From the NCBI GenBank assembly GCA_945280365.1, contig CALYQD010000007.1, positions 59,475 to 123,474 on the forward strand: a stretch of DNA of 64,000 bases. The letters run 5' to 3'. Shown here piece after piece: positions 8,901 to 18,558 of this stretch (the stretch's first letter is position 1; each line of letters starts with the position of its first letter). The stretch is from an uncultured Apibacter sp. Lineage in GTDB: Bacteria; Bacteroidota; Bacteroidia; Flavobacteriales; Weeksellaceae. Made by a program: the position numbers and the translations under genes. The notes below the pieces were generated by a model, which ran no database searches, had not been told where the DNA came from, and worked only from the letters and a program-made list of their open reading frames with translations.

Positions 8901-9977
8901 ATGAATTTACAAGATTTAGACCAGAATTGGATTGAACAATTTGACAAGCCATTGGTAATAGCAGGACCTTGCAGCGCTGAAAGTGAAAAGCAAATGATGG
9001 AAATAGCAGAAAGAATGGATCGAAATTATATGCAAGTGTTCCGAGCAGGGATATGGAAGCCTCGTACAAAACCCGGAAGTTTTGAAGGAGTGGGAGCTAT
9101 TGGTCTTAATTGGCTAAGAAAAATAAAGGAGGAATTCAAAATGCCTGTGGCAACAGAGGTAGCTAATGCTTCTCATGCAAAATTAGCCTTGGAGTTTGAT
9201 ATAGATTATCTTTGGATTGGAGCAAGATCTACAGTAAATCCATTTACCATTCAAGAAATTGCAGAATCTTTAAGAGATACTGATAAAATTGTTTTGGTTA
9301 AAAATCCGGTAAATCCTGATCTAGACTTATGGATTGGAGCATTAGAAAGGCTTGCTGCTCAAGGAATAAAAAAAATAGGTGTTATTCATCGAGGTTTTTC
9401 CTCTCATAACAAGTCCAAATATAGAAATAATCCGCAATGGCAAATAGCCCTGGAACTTAAAGATCGTTTTCCTAAAATTCCAATTATTGGAGACCCCTCT
9501 CACATAACAGGAAGAAGAGATTTAATCGCTGAAGTTGCCCAACAAGCGTTTAATTTAGAATATAACGGGCTTATGGTTGAAGTGCATAATAACCCTGACG
9601 AAGCTTGGAGCGATGCAAAACAGCAAATTACACCAGAAGCATTAAAAGATATTTTGGTTGATATTACCCTACGTAAAAAGAATGATAGTTCAGATACTTT
9701 TTCAACAAAATTAAACAGATTCAGAGGAGAAATTGATGAGCTAGATAACCAATTGTTAGGATTATTAGCAGCGCGAATGGAAGTAGCTAAAAAAATAGGA
9801 ACGTTAAAAAAAGAACATAATGTAGCCATTTTTCAACCGGACAGATGGAACGTATTAAAAAAATTAGCTATACGCAATGGAGAAAGAATGGGATTATCTG
9901 AAGATTTTTTAGAACATCTATTAGTTTCCATTCATAAAGAATCTGTGGAGTTGCAAAATAAAATCATGGAAGAATAA
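8901..9977 (+). CDS. aroF: Bifunctional DAHP synthase / chorismate mutase
   Basis: Entry and branch-point enzyme of aromatic amino-acid synthesis, 358 residues. Residues about 1-260 are a type I-beta DAHP synthase, which condenses phosphoenolpyruvate with erythrose 4-phosphate. They carry the PEP/metal motif AGPCSAES near residue 21, the conserved KPRTKPGSFEG and the late GDPSHITGRR. Residues about 267-358 are an AroQ-type chorismate mutase helix bundle (LNRFRGEIDELDNQLLGLLAARMEVAKKIG begins it). This order, synthase then mutase, is common in Bacteroidetes and allows feedback control of the synthase by prephenate (known for such fusions). A strong terminator follows, so rsgA downstream probably has its own promoter or relies on read-through. 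Confidence 0.95.
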   Translation: MNLQDLDQNWIEQFDKPLVIAGPCSAESEKQMMEIAERMDRNYMQVFRAGIWKPRTKPGSFEGVGAIGLNWLRKIKEEFKMPVATEVANASHAKLALEFDIDYLWIGARSTVNPFTIQEIAESLRDTDKIVLVKNPVNPDLDLWIGALERLAAQGIKKIGVIHRGFSSHNKSKYRNNPQWQIALELKDRFPKIPIIGDPSHITGRRDLIAEVAQQAFNLEYNGLMVEVHNNPDEAWSDAKQQITPEALKDILVDITLRKKNDSSDTFSTKLNRFRGEIDELDNQLLGLLAARMEVAKKIGTLKKEHNVAIFQPDRWNVLKKLAIRNGERMGLSEDFLEHLLVSIHKESVELQNKIMEE

Positions 9978-10002
9978 CAATATATACAAGAGAATAAGTT
10001 AT

Positions 10003-10034
10003 AATGCATCATCTTAATTATGATGCATTTTTTA
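10003..10034 (+). terminator. Terminator downstream of the DAHP synthase gene
   Basis: AATGCATCAT (10003-10012) pairs with ATGATGCATT (10020-10029), a 10-bp perfect stem with a 7-nt loop, followed by a T-rich tail. It lies 25 bp after the stop codon and only about 13 bp before the rsgA start. Confidence 0.8.
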
Positions 10035-10046
10035 TATTTTTGAATA

Positions 10047-10964
10047 ATGAATGAAGCTATAATACTCAAATCCACGGGAAGTTGGTATCAATTAAAAGAC
10101 ATAAATACAGGGAAAATTTATGATGCTCGCATTCGTGGTAAATTTAAGAAAGAAAAAATTAGAAATACTAACCCATTGGCAGTAGGAGATAGGGTACATT
10201 ATGAGCTCGAGGATAATAATATTGCTTGGATTACAAAAATAAATACAAGAAAAAATTATATCATACGTAAATCAGTTAATTTATCTAAAGAAACGCATAT
10301 TATAGCTTCCAATATAGATTTAGCCTGTATAATATTTACCTTAAAATATCCCCAGACTTCACTCGGTTTTCTAAATAGATGCTTGATTACTTGCGAGGCC
10401 TATCAAATTCCTACTTTAATTGTATTTAATAAAATAGATTTATTATCTGAAGAGGATGTAAAAGAATTGAATGAAGTTGAAAATATATATCATTCTATCG
10501 GATATGAAACTTTACGAATATCTGCTGTGAATAAAATAAATATGGCAGAATTAAAAGAAAGAATCGTAAATAAAATTACAGTATTTTTAGGACATTCAGG
10601 TAGCGGAAAATCATCCACAATTAATGCATTACAAGAAAACTTAGATCTAAAAATAGCAACTATATCCAACTATAATGAAAAAGGCAAGCATACCACTACA
10701 TTTGCCCAAATGTATGATTGGGATTTTGGAGGGAGTATTATTGATATTCCTGGAATAAAAGAATTTGAATTAGTAGACATTCATAAAGAGGAATTACAAG
10801 ATTATTTTCCTGAAATTTTACGTGAAAAGCATTCTTGTAAATATAATAATTGTATACATGTTAATGAACCCCAATGTGCAGTAATAGATGCTGTGAAGAA
10901 TGGTAAAATATCTGAAAAAAGGTATGCACATTATTTAAAATTAATTGAAGAATTAAAAAGCTAA
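10047..10964 (+). CDS. rsgA: Ribosome small-subunit maturation GTPase RsgA
   Basis: A 305-residue circularly permuted GTPase that acts in late maturation of the 30S subunit. An N-terminal OB fold (about residues 1-70) is followed by the G domain in permuted order: G4 NKID at 128-131 comes before G1 GHSGSGKS at 182-189 and G3 DIPG at 233-236. The C-terminal zinc site is Cys264, Cys269, His271 and Cys277. All hallmark residues are present and the length is normal. It is convergent with the efflux operon, with a shared bidirectional terminator between them. Confidence 0.96.
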   Translation: MNEAIILKSTGSWYQLKDINTGKIYDARIRGKFKKEKIRNTNPLAVGDRVHYELEDNNIAWITKINTRKNYIIRKSVNLSKETHIIASNIDLACIIFTLKYPQTSLGFLNRCLITCEAYQIPTLIVFNKIDLLSEEDVKELNEVENIYHSIGYETLRISAVNKINMAELKERIVNKITVFLGHSGSGKSSTINALQENLDLKIATISNYNEKGKHTTTFAQMYDWDFGGSIIDIPGIKEFELVDIHKEELQDYFPEILREKHSCKYNNCIHVNEPQCAVIDAVKNGKISEKRYAHYLKLIEELKS

Positions 10965-11028
10965 AATCTTTTAATATTTTTGTATTAATAAATGATAAAT
11001 TCGTTGGTTAATTTAATTAATAAAAAAT

Positions 11029-11063
11029 AAAAAAGTCGGATTTAAAAAAATCCGACTTTTTTA
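11029..11063. terminator. Bidirectional terminator between rsgA and the efflux operon
   Basis: AAAAGTCGGATTT (11031-11043) pairs perfectly with AAATCCGACTTTT (11048-11060). The hairpin is flanked by A-run on the left and T-run on the right, so it can end both the plus-strand rsgA transcript and the minus-strand efflux transcript. Confidence 0.85.
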
Positions 11064-11083
11064 TATGCTGAATATAATTTTAC

Positions 11084-12472
11084 TTAATTTACACCACCAC
11101 CTAAGGCTTTATATAAATTAATAGATGCTTGTAATTGTTGAAGTTTATCATTTACTTGATTTAGCCTAGCGCTTAATAAGTCTCTTTCTGCATTTAGCAC
11201 TTCTGTATAATTTGCATCACTGTAAAGAAGTAATTGTTTGGTATAGTCTACTGATTTAACCAATGAATTTATCTGCAAACCCCTGTCATAATCTTTACTT
11301 TTTGCTTTTTCATATGCAAATAAAGCATTAGACACTTCTACACTTGAATTTAAGACAGAATTCTTAAAATTAAGTAATGCCTCTTCTTGTTGAGCTTGTC
11401 TCATTCTCAATTGGCTTTTTAATTTTCCTTGATTAAATATAGGTTGGGTTAAACCTCCTACAACTCCGGCAAAAAGGTTGGAGTGATCAAAGAAATTATC
11501 TAAATTCTTTAAGGTAGAATATCCTGCATTACCGGTAATTGTTAAAGAAGGATATAATGAAGCTTTAGCTACATTGGTATTTTCAAAAGCAGCACGATAA
11601 GCATATTCATACATCATGACATCAGGTCTTTTGGACAATAGTTGAGCTGGTATCCCATAGTTAAATTGAGTAGGAACGGTTTGTTGTGCCATGGTTGATC
11701 TTTGTATAGGTCCCGGAGTTCTTCCCAATAAATAACAGATAGTGTTTTCCATGGTTTTAATATTCTTTTCCAAGTCTGGAACACTAACTTGAGTAGCATA
11801 TAATAAAGCCCTGCTTTGTTCTACTGCTGCCCCGGTTACAATATTAGCTTCCTTAAGATCCTCCATTGTTTTAACATTATCTTCCAATAATTTTATAGTA
11901 CTTAAGGTAATATTCAATTGCTCATCTAAGGCAATAAGAGAATAATAATTGTTTGCAATATTTGCAACCAAAGAAGTTTGAACTACTCTCTTATATGCAT
12001 CACTTTGAAGGTAAGAAGCTAATGCAGATCTTTTTGCACTAGTAATTTTCCCCCAAATATCCAGTTCCCAACTTGCGGATGCTCCTAATTGAAATACTTC
12101 AGAGTGGGTTTTAACACCATTTCCTTGGACAGTATTTAACTTGCTGTTCGAATAGGAGGCATCAGCATTCAATGTTGGCAAATAACCTAATTTGGCTGAG
12201 CGAAGTGCAGCTTCAGATTGTTTTATCCTAGCAACAGCTATTTGTAAATCATAACTATTCTGAATACCCTCATTAATTAAACTTTGCAAATTTTCATCTT
12301 TAAAGTAATCTTTCCAAGGGATATCAGCGATCGTAGTGCTATCTTTGATAGGCATATCCCTATACAGGCTATTATCAGTTATCTGAGGTCTTTCATATTT
12401 AGCGGTAATACATGATGAAAATACTACTGTAAATAATAATAGGGATGTATATTGAATCGGTCGAATTTTCAT
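11084..12472 (-). CDS. Outer-membrane efflux lipoprotein, OprM/NodT family
   Basis: The TolC-like outer-membrane channel of the adjacent RND pump, 462 residues from the chosen start. The frame is open from 12523. The start at 12472 is preferred because it gives a clean signal peptide and lipobox (MKIRPIQYTSLLLF, then VFSSC) and leaves a 25-bp gap after acrB. The upstream in-frame start would add a Met-rich leader overlapping acrB. Two outer-membrane efflux repeats rich in Ala/Leu/Asn coiled-coil segments follow (SYDLQIAVARIKQSEAALR and a second copy near the C-terminus). It is the last gene of the marR-acrA-acrB-oprM operon. Confidence 0.92.
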   Translation of the reverse strand: MKIRPIQYTSLLLFTVVFSSCITAKYERPQITDNSLYRDMPIKDSTTIADIPWKDYFKDENLQSLINEGIQNSYDLQIAVARIKQSEAALRSAKLGYLPTLNADASYSNSKLNTVQGNGVKTHSEVFQLGASASWELDIWGKITSAKRSALASYLQSDAYKRVVQTSLVANIANNYYSLIALDEQLNITLSTIKLLEDNVKTMEDLKEANIVTGAAVEQSRALLYATQVSVPDLEKNIKTMENTICYLLGRTPGPIQRSTMAQQTVPTQFNYGIPAQLLSKRPDVMMYEYAYRAAFENTNVAKASLYPSLTITGNAGYSTLKNLDNFFDHSNLFAGVVGGLTQPIFNQGKLKSQLRMRQAQQEEALLNFKNSVLNSSVEVSNALFAYEKAKSKDYDRGLQINSLVKSVDYTKQLLLYSDANYTEVLNAERDLLSARLNQVNDKLQQLQASINLYKALGGGVN

Positions 12473-12497
12473 TCTTAATTCTTTTATTTTGTTATAC

Positions 12498-15400
12498 TTA
12501 TTCATCATCATCATCATTTTCATTATTTTGTTCTCTTAAAACTACAGAAGGTTTATGAGTAGCCTTTTCTTGTAATGATTGGAATACAGCGAATAACATA
12601 GGTGTTACTACTAAACCAACAACAGTACCAATTAACATACCTCCAATAGCAGCTGTACCGATAGAACGGTTACCAACAGCACCTGCACCAGTTGCAACCA
12701 TTAATGGCAATAATCCGAAGATAAATGCAAATGAAGTCATTAAAATTGGTCGTAGACGAGCAACAGCACCTTCAATCGCAGAATCAATAATACTCATACC
12801 GTGTTCTCTTCTCTGAACTGCATATTCTACAATCAGAATTGAGTTCTTTGCTAATAAACCTATAAGCATAATCAAACTTATCTGTAAGTAGATATTATTG
12901 GTTATTCCGAATAATTGAGCGAATAAGAAAGCTCCTGCTAATCCGATAGGTAATGATATGATAATCGCTAACGGTAATATATAGCTTTCGTATAATGCAG
13001 CTAATAAGAAATAAACAAATATTAAACACAATAAGAATATATAAACAGTTTGAGATCCACTATTATTAACTTGTTCTCTTGTCATTCCGGAATATTCAAA
13101 TGAATACCCTTGAGGAAGAGTTTGTTTAGCTACCTCTTCGATAGCTCTAACAGCATCACCTGCACTGTAACCTGCATTAGGTTGTCCATTTACGGGGATG
13201 GATTGGTAAAGGTTAAAACGTTGTAGTGATTGTGGACCGTAAACTCTTGTTAAAGTTATAAATGCGGAAATAGGTGCCATTTCACCATTGTTATTTCTTA
13301 CAAACATTCCATTTAGATCTTCTACATTTTTTCTATATTTCGGATCCGCTTGAATCATCACTTTATATTGCTTACCGAACTCGTTATAGTTGGAAGAATA
13401 AATTCCACCAATATATCCTTGTAAAGTAGTTAAAATATCTGTTACAGCTAAACCAGCTTGTTTAACTTTAGCTACATTTACGTCAATTCGATATTGAGGA
13501 TAGTTAGGGTTAAATGAAGTAGTTGCATACATAATTTCAGGACGTTGATTCAAAGCTCCTAAGAATTTACCGCTAACTTCATAAAATTTACGAATATCTC
13601 CCCCTGTTTTGTCCTGAATTTGGAATTCAAAACCGTTACTAATACCAAAACCTTGTAGGGTAGGGGTACCGAAGAATATAATTCGTCCTCCTTGGATAGA
13701 GGCAGTTCTCATAAAGAGTTGCTTAACTACATCATCAATTTTAATTTTTGGACGTTCTTTCCAAGGTTTTAATTTAATTAAGACTACCGCATAGTTTCCA
13801 CCCGCACCACTAATAAAGCTGGTACCGTTAATCTGTGCCACATTAGATACACCATCGATTCCTTTAGCTAATTCATATACTTTATTAGCTATTTCGGTAG
13901 ATTGTTCAAGAGTGGAAGCTGGCGGTAAACTTATATCTCCAATAATAAATCCACTATCTTCTTGAGGCACAAAGTCCGTTGGAGTAGTTTTCATTAAATA
14001 ATATAAAATTCCACAGAAAACTAAAATGATAGCAAAGGCAGACCATTTGGCTTTAGAAGTCCAAATCAATGCTTTTTTATATTTATTGGTTAAGCCTTCA
14101 AACGCAACGTTAAATCCATCTTTCAATTTTTTTACTACACCATGTTGTTTTTTATCGTCATGAGGCTTTAATAATAAAGCACACAAAGCCGGACTTAAAG
14201 TAAGCGCATTAATCGCTGAAAGTACAATGGAAACGGCTAGAGTCAATCCAAACTGTTTGTAAAATACGCCTGATGTTCCTCCGATAAAACTTACCGGAAT
14301 AAACACGGCAGACATTACTAGAGTGATCGCTACAATGGCTCCGGCTATTTCATCCATAGCGTGTAAAGAGGCTTTTCTTGCATCCTTCATTCCATCTTCC
14401 AACTTAGCATGAACCGCCTCGACGACCACAATCGCGTCATCCACCACAATACCAATTGCCAAAATTAAGGCGAATAAAGTCAAGATATTAATGGTAAAAC
14501 CAAATATTAATAAGAAGAAGAAAGTACCTACAATTGCCACGATAACTGATATCGCAGGAATTAAAGTAGATCGTAAATCTTGTAAGAATACTAATACCAC
14601 AATGAATACTAAAACGAATGCTTCGAAAAGTGTATGAATAACTTTTTCAATAGAAGCATTAAGAAAGTCATTAGCATTCATCATATATACGTTATCAATA
14701 CCCGGTGGATAAGAACTTTTCGCTTTTTCTAAGACTTGTTCCACTTCATTGATAATTTGTTGTGCATTGGATCCTGCGGTTTGAGCTATACTAATAACAA
14801 CGGATGGTTTTCCGTCAATAGTAGAGGTAACTTGATAGCTTTCAGATCCTACTTCAACATTTGCTACATCTTTTAATCTTAAAACATCTCCTGTAGGTAG
14901 AGATTTCAAGACCATATTTCCAAATTGTTCAGAAGAGACTAAACGTCCTGTGTACTTTAATGTATAAGTAAATGTTTGTGCACTATTTTCTCCTAATGAA
15001 CCGGGAGCAGCTTCTAGATTTTGCTCTGCTAATAGAGCATTAATATCGGCAGGAGTAATACCATACGTTGACATAACGTCAGGTTTTAACCAAATACGCA
15101 TAGAATATGTATTTGCACCTCTTGCTTGGGCATCACCAACTCCGGAAATTCTTTTTATCTGAGGTAAAACGTTTATATTAGCATAATTTTGCAAAAATTT
15201 TTGATCATAATTTTTACTATTACTAACTAAACCGATAAATAAGATATTACTGCTTTGTGTTTTTTGTACAATAACTCCGTTTTTAGTTACTTCAGAAGGT
15301 AATAAACTGTTTGCACGAGCAGCTAGATTTTGTACGTTTACAGCAGCAATATCAGGATTTGCATCTTGTTTAAAATAAACTGTAATAGTTGCGCTCCCGT

Positions 15401-15653
15401 CATTACCTGCACTTGAAGTAATGTAGGTCATGTTTTCAACCCCATTGATTTGTTCTTCCAACGGAATAATCACACTTTTCATAACCACGTCCGCATTCGC
15501 TCCCGGATAATTTGTAGTCACCTGCACAGTAGGTGGGGCTATCTCGGGATATTGGGCAACAGGAAGTGAAACCACTCCTAATATACCCAGAATCACAATT
15601 ATAATAGAAATAACTGTGGAAAGAACGGGTCTTTCTATAAATGTTTTAAGCAT
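12498..15653 (-). CDS. acrB: RND efflux pump inner-membrane transporter, AcrB/MexB-like (HAE1)
   Basis: A 1051-residue proton-driven multidrug exporter. The N-terminal TM1 (FIERPVLSTVISIIIVI) is typical of HAE1 RND proteins. Two large periplasmic loops and twelve membrane segments follow. The proton-relay Asp pair is visible in TM4 (LAIGIVVDDAIVVVEAVH), and the TM10-11 segment contains the Lys of LLAKNSILIVEYAV. The length is normal for the family. It ends in an unusual Asp-rich tail (DDDDE). It forms a tripartite pump with the membrane-fusion protein upstream and the OprM-like channel downstream. Its substrates are probably amphipathic drugs, bile salts or detergents (inference from the family). 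Confidence 0.96.
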   Translation of the reverse strand: MLKTFIERPVLSTVISIIIVILGILGVVSLPVAQYPEIAPPTVQVTTNYPGANADVVMKSVIIPLEEQINGVENMTYITSSAGNDGSATITVYFKQDANPDIAAVNVQNLAARANSLLPSEVTKNGVIVQKTQSSNILFIGLVSNSKNYDQKFLQNYANINVLPQIKRISGVGDAQARGANTYSMRIWLKPDVMSTYGITPADINALLAEQNLEAAPGSLGENSAQTFTYTLKYTGRLVSSEQFGNMVLKSLPTGDVLRLKDVANVEVGSESYQVTSTIDGKPSVVISIAQTAGSNAQQIINEVEQVLEKAKSSYPPGIDNVYMMNANDFLNASIEKVIHTLFEAFVLVFIVVLVFLQDLRSTLIPAISVIVAIVGTFFFLLIFGFTINILTLFALILAIGIVVDDAIVVVEAVHAKLEDGMKDARKASLHAMDEIAGAIVAITLVMSAVFIPVSFIGGTSGVFYKQFGLTLAVSIVLSAINALTLSPALCALLLKPHDDKKQHGVVKKLKDGFNVAFEGLTNKYKKALIWTSKAKWSAFAIILVFCGILYYLMKTTPTDFVPQEDSGFIIGDISLPPASTLEQSTEIANKVYELAKGIDGVSNVAQINGTSFISGAGGNYAVVLIKLKPWKERPKIKIDDVVKQLFMRTASIQGGRIIFFGTPTLQGFGISNGFEFQIQDKTGGDIRKFYEVSGKFLGALNQRPEIMYATTSFNPNYPQYRIDVNVAKVKQAGLAVTDILTTLQGYIGGIYSSNYNEFGKQYKVMIQADPKYRKNVEDLNGMFVRNNNGEMAPISAFITLTRVYGPQSLQRFNLYQSIPVNGQPNAGYSAGDAVRAIEEVAKQTLPQGYSFEYSGMTREQVNNSGSQTVYIFLLCLIFVYFLLAALYESYILPLAIIISLPIGLAGAFLFAQLFGITNNIYLQISLIMLIGLLAKNSILIVEYAVQRREHGMSIIDSAIEGAVARLRPILMTSFAFIFGLLPLMVATGAGAVGNRSIGTAAIGGMLIGTVVGLVVTPMLFAVFQSLQEKATHKPSVVLREQNNENDDDDE

Positions 15654-15707
15654 TGTTTTATTTCTTTTTTTGTATTATTTATAATAGTTATTATTGTTAG
15701 AAAAAAA

Positions 15708-16859
15708 TTATAGTTGAGGTTTGATTTCCATTCCCTCTTTTAAATTTTGGATTCCATTAATAACAATTTTGTCATTTACGTTTAATCCTGAATTTACAAT
15801 AAATGATTGCCCGTCAGCCAAAGGGGTCACCTTAATAGTTACTTGTTTTACTTTGTTATCCTTTTGCACAACAAAAACAAAGGTTTGACCTTGAATTTCA
15901 AATGTTGCTTTTTGAGGAATAACTATAGCATTTTCAACCGTAGTGCTGATTCGTATTGAACCTGTAGAACCACTTCTCAAAATACCTTGCGTATTGGGAA
16001 AATTAGCTCTGAAATTAGCAGCACCAGTTGCTGTATTTACAATACCGTTTATAGTTTCTATTTTACCTTTTTGGGTATATTCTGTACCATCGGCTAAGAG
16101 TAGAGTAACAGGCTCAGAGTTTCTAATTTTTTCAGATTGAGTTGCTCCTGGTGTGTTTTTAAGGAAATCCAATAATTGTTTTTCATTTAATGAAAAATAA
16201 ACATATACATTGGAAGTGTTTGCTACAGTAGTTAATGTAGTTGCACTATTAACTAAACTACCTAAACGATAAGGTATAGAACCTACAATTCCGTTAACAG
16301 GACTTGTAATAACAGTATAAGATAGGTTTGTATTCGCGATAGCTAATGCTGTCTGTGCTTGATTTAAAGCTGCACGTCGAGTCTGCAATGCATATTGTGC
16401 AGATTCTAATTGATATTTACTTACAATTCCTTTTTCAACTAAAGGAGTAATTTTGTTTACATCCATTACAGCATTATCTACTTGCGCTTTTGCTGTATTA
16501 ATGGCTGCTTCAGCATTCAATACATTTTGTTTGTATTGCGGGGCATCTAATGTAAATAAAACTTGTCCTTTTTTAACTACAGAACCTTCATCTACATTAA
16601 TAGTTTTAATAAATCCTTCTACCATAGGTCGAATTTCGATATCTTCTTCACCTTTTATGGTTGCCGGATAATCTTTTTGCAATACAGCTGTTTGATTACT
16701 TACAACTTTTACTGGATAAGGAAGTACTTGATTTCCTGCTCCAGCTCCCATGGCAGCCATGCCTCCAGCATTTTTCTTATCCCCTCCACAAGAAACATAG
16801 ACAGTGGATGTTGCAGCTACAAATAGCAAAGCTATAATTTGTATTTTTCTGAGTTTCAT
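15708..16859 (-). CDS. acrA: RND efflux membrane-fusion lipoprotein, AcrA-like
   Basis: The periplasmic adaptor of the efflux pump, 383 residues. A signal peptide ends in the lipobox YVSC with Cys near residue 24, followed by a short Gly/Ala-rich linker. The barrel-sandwich (lipoyl-like) halves flank an alpha-helical hairpin. The first half contains GFIKTINVDEGSVVKKGQVL around residue 90, the hairpin spans about residues 115-170, and the second half contains SPVNGIVG. Beta-barrel and membrane-proximal domains follow. The length is normal. It lies 2 bp after marR and 54 bp before acrB, so it is clearly in one operon. Confidence 0.95.
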   Translation of the reverse strand: MKLRKIQIIALLFVAATSTVYVSCGGDKKNAGGMAAMGAGAGNQVLPYPVKVVSNQTAVLQKDYPATIKGEEDIEIRPMVEGFIKTINVDEGSVVKKGQVLFTLDAPQYKQNVLNAEAAINTAKAQVDNAVMDVNKITPLVEKGIVSKYQLESAQYALQTRRAALNQAQTALAIANTNLSYTVITSPVNGIVGSIPYRLGSLVNSATTLTTVANTSNVYVYFSLNEKQLLDFLKNTPGATQSEKIRNSEPVTLLLADGTEYTQKGKIETINGIVNTATGAANFRANFPNTQGILRSGSTGSIRISTTVENAIVIPQKATFEIQGQTFVFVVQKDNKVKQVTIKVTPLADGQSFIVNSGLNVNDKIVINGIQNLKEGMEIKPQL

Positions 16860-16861
16860 AT

Positions 16862-17389
16862 TTATGATTTTTCTATATTATTATTAAGTTCATAATTTTT
16901 ATAACAGGTCTGATTTATTTCTTCTGAACATGAGTCATCAAGTAAAAGAGTTAATAAATTTTCTTGAAATTGACTTTGTTGATCTTTAAGAGAGCTAAAG
17001 AATGAAGTATTAAATTCTTTAACAACTTTAGTAGCATTACTAATGACTCTTTTACCTTCTTCAGTCAATGAAATAAGCTTGGTTCTTGAATCTTTTTTAT
17101 GAAATTTTCTTTTTATCCATCCTTTTTTTTGCAGAGTTCTTAATACAGTTGAAGTAGTCATAGGATCAATTCCGGTTTCATCGGAGAGATTTTTTTGAGA
17201 TACTTCTGCTTGATTGGTCTCTACCCATAATATAGTAAAAAGCAGTACTAATTGACTATGAGTTAAATCTAAATGTTCAAAGTTCTTTTTAAATTCTCTT
17301 TGCCAAAAGTTGTTGACCTTCCAAAGCAAGAATCCTGTTTTCTCGCAATCCGTTATATTTAGGAGAAATGCTTTATAATTAGTTTGCAT
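16862..17389 (-). CDS. MarR-family transcriptional regulator of the efflux operon
   Basis: A 175-residue winged-helix repressor of the MarR type. The DNA-binding part lies around residues 60-120: VSQKNLSDETGIDPMTTST is the helix-turn-helix, and RKFHKKDSRTKLISLTEEG is the wing with the conserved D-x-R. Flanking helices form the dimer interface. As first gene of the marR-acrA-acrB-oprM operon it most likely represses its own operon and is released by a small ligand (known for the family). Two palindromes of the same 18-bp pattern lie in and above its promoter and are the probable operators. Confidence 0.92.
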   Translation of the reverse strand: MQTNYKAFLLNITDCEKTGFLLWKVNNFWQREFKKNFEHLDLTHSQLVLLFTILWVETNQAEVSQKNLSDETGIDPMTTSTVLRTLQKKGWIKRKFHKKDSRTKLISLTEEGKRVISNATKVVKEFNTSFFSSLKDQQSQFQENLLTLLLDDSCSEEINQTCYKNYELNNNIEKS

Positions 17390-17417
17390 ATTTTTTGTAG
17401 TTCAAAAATTGAAAGTG

Positions 17418-17449
17418 CAAATATAATATGTATACTTATTATAATGCAA
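17418..17449 (-). promoter_or_regulatory. Promoter of the marR-acrAB-oprM operon
   Basis: On the minus strand: TTG at 17449-17447, a 21-nt spacer, and TATATTTG at 17425-17418. This fits the Bacteroidetes consensus exactly. Transcription should start near 17411, about 20 bases before the marR start codon. The spacer holds one of the two palindromic candidate operators. Confidence 0.75.
17424..17441. promoter_or_regulatory. Candidate MarR operator, proximal
   Basis: The 18-bp site TAATATG-TATA-CTTATTA matches TAATATG-N4-CATATTA with one mismatch in the right arm. It lies between the -33 and -7 elements of the marR promoter, where a bound dimer would block RNA polymerase. Confidence 0.55.
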
Positions 17450-17481
17450 ATTAATGTGTTAAAAATTTGTAAGTTTTCATA

Positions 17482-17499
17482 TAATATGTGTGCATATTA
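17482..17499. promoter_or_regulatory. Candidate MarR operator, distal
   Basis: TAATATG-TGTG-CATATTA is a perfect palindrome with 7-bp arms. It shares its half-site with the proximal site, centre-to-centre distance 58 bp. The size and A/T-rich character fit MarR dimer sites. The rest of 17400-17685 holds a further imperfect repeat (CACCATCAA near 17510 with TTGACGGTG near 17552) but no gene. Confidence 0.55.
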
Positions 17500-17685
17500 A
17501 TTTTGGGTTACACCATCAAATACCAAGCCATAATGCATTTAACCGAAATACTTGACGGTGCAAATATATATTTATTTTAACAATTTAAATAAATTTTTAA
17601 CTTAAAAATTAAAAAATTTTCAATAGATTTTTTAAATTAACTTAATTCAGGGCTTAATAGTTTTATATAAGATTAAAATTCCAAT

Positions 17686-18558
17686 CTATTTATTATCGTT
17701 AGCCATATGTACAGTAAGTTGAGGGAAAGGAATATTAATTTTAGCATGAGTAAATTTCTCATATATATTTTCATTAAGATAGAAATATACAGGCCAATAA
17801 TTTGACGATTCTACCCAAACTCTGAGTACGAAATCAATGGAACTATCATTCAATTTTAATAATCCAATAAAAGGCTCAGGAGCCTTAAGAATTGTTGAAT
17901 TAGAATTGATAATTTCTTTTAGAATATCTTTTACTTCTTGAAGCGAGGTTCCATAATCAACTCCAATGGTGATGTCAATCCTTCTCTGCGGTTGCGTGGA
18001 AAAATTAAGAATGGATCCTGTGGATAGTGGGCCGTTTGGAACGTATATAGTTTTATTATCAGAGGTGGTTAAAATAGTATATAAAATACCTATGGATTGT
18101 ACAACTCCTTCTTGATTTTGAGCTAGGATATGATCGCCTATTTTAATAGGTTTATTAAATAGAATCATCACTCCGCCAGCAAAATTACCTAAATTATCTT
18201 TCATGGCCATACCTATAGCCAACCCTGCAGAGGCAATCAATGCAGCAAAAGAGGTCGTTTGTATTCCCAAAATTCCTATGATGGTCATAACCAACAAAAT
18301 GGTAAGTGTAATATTACATAAGCTTCCTAAAAATGATTTAACTGATGGATCAATTTTTCTTCTTTCTAAAAACTTATGAATTATTTTTTCAATCCATTTG
18401 ATCAAAAATCTTCCTATATAATATACAACCAAACAGGTAATAATTTTTAATCCTAGATCGTATACTGAATCCAACAATTTATTTAGCAACTTTTCAATGC
18501 CTGTAGGATTTATAATTTCACTTGAGATAGGTGAATGAGTAATTTGATATAAATTCAT
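17686..18558 (-). CDS. Small-conductance mechanosensitive channel, MscS family
   Basis: A 290-residue MscS-type channel that opens under membrane tension to release solutes on osmotic downshock. Three membrane helices occupy the first about 130 residues. The third is the Gly/Ala-rich pore helix (FAALIASAGLAIGMAMKDNLGNFAGGVMIL). A beta domain follows (KPIKIGDHILAQNQEGVVQSIGILYTIL), then the alpha/beta vestibule with a final conserved PFPQLTVH. The length matches E. coli MscS. It appears monocistronic; the marR operon starts downstream on the same strand with its own promoter. Confidence 0.93.
   Translation of the reverse strand: MNLYQITHSPISSEIINPTGIEKLLNKLLDSVYDLGLKIITCLVVYYIGRFLIKWIEKIIHKFLERRKIDPSVKSFLGSLCNITLTILLVMTIIGILGIQTTSFAALIASAGLAIGMAMKDNLGNFAGGVMILFNKPIKIGDHILAQNQEGVVQSIGILYTILTTSDNKTIYVPNGPLSTGSILNFSTQPQRRIDITIGVDYGTSLQEVKDILKEIINSNSTILKAPEPFIGLLKLNDSSIDFVLRVWVESSNYWPVYFYLNENIYEKFTHAKINIPFPQLTVHMANDNK

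Noticed and set aside
12473..12523. N-terminal extension of the OprM-like protein with a Met run
   Set aside because: It overlaps the Asp-rich end of acrB read in another frame, and it would bury the lipobox signal peptide. The downstream ATG is the better start.
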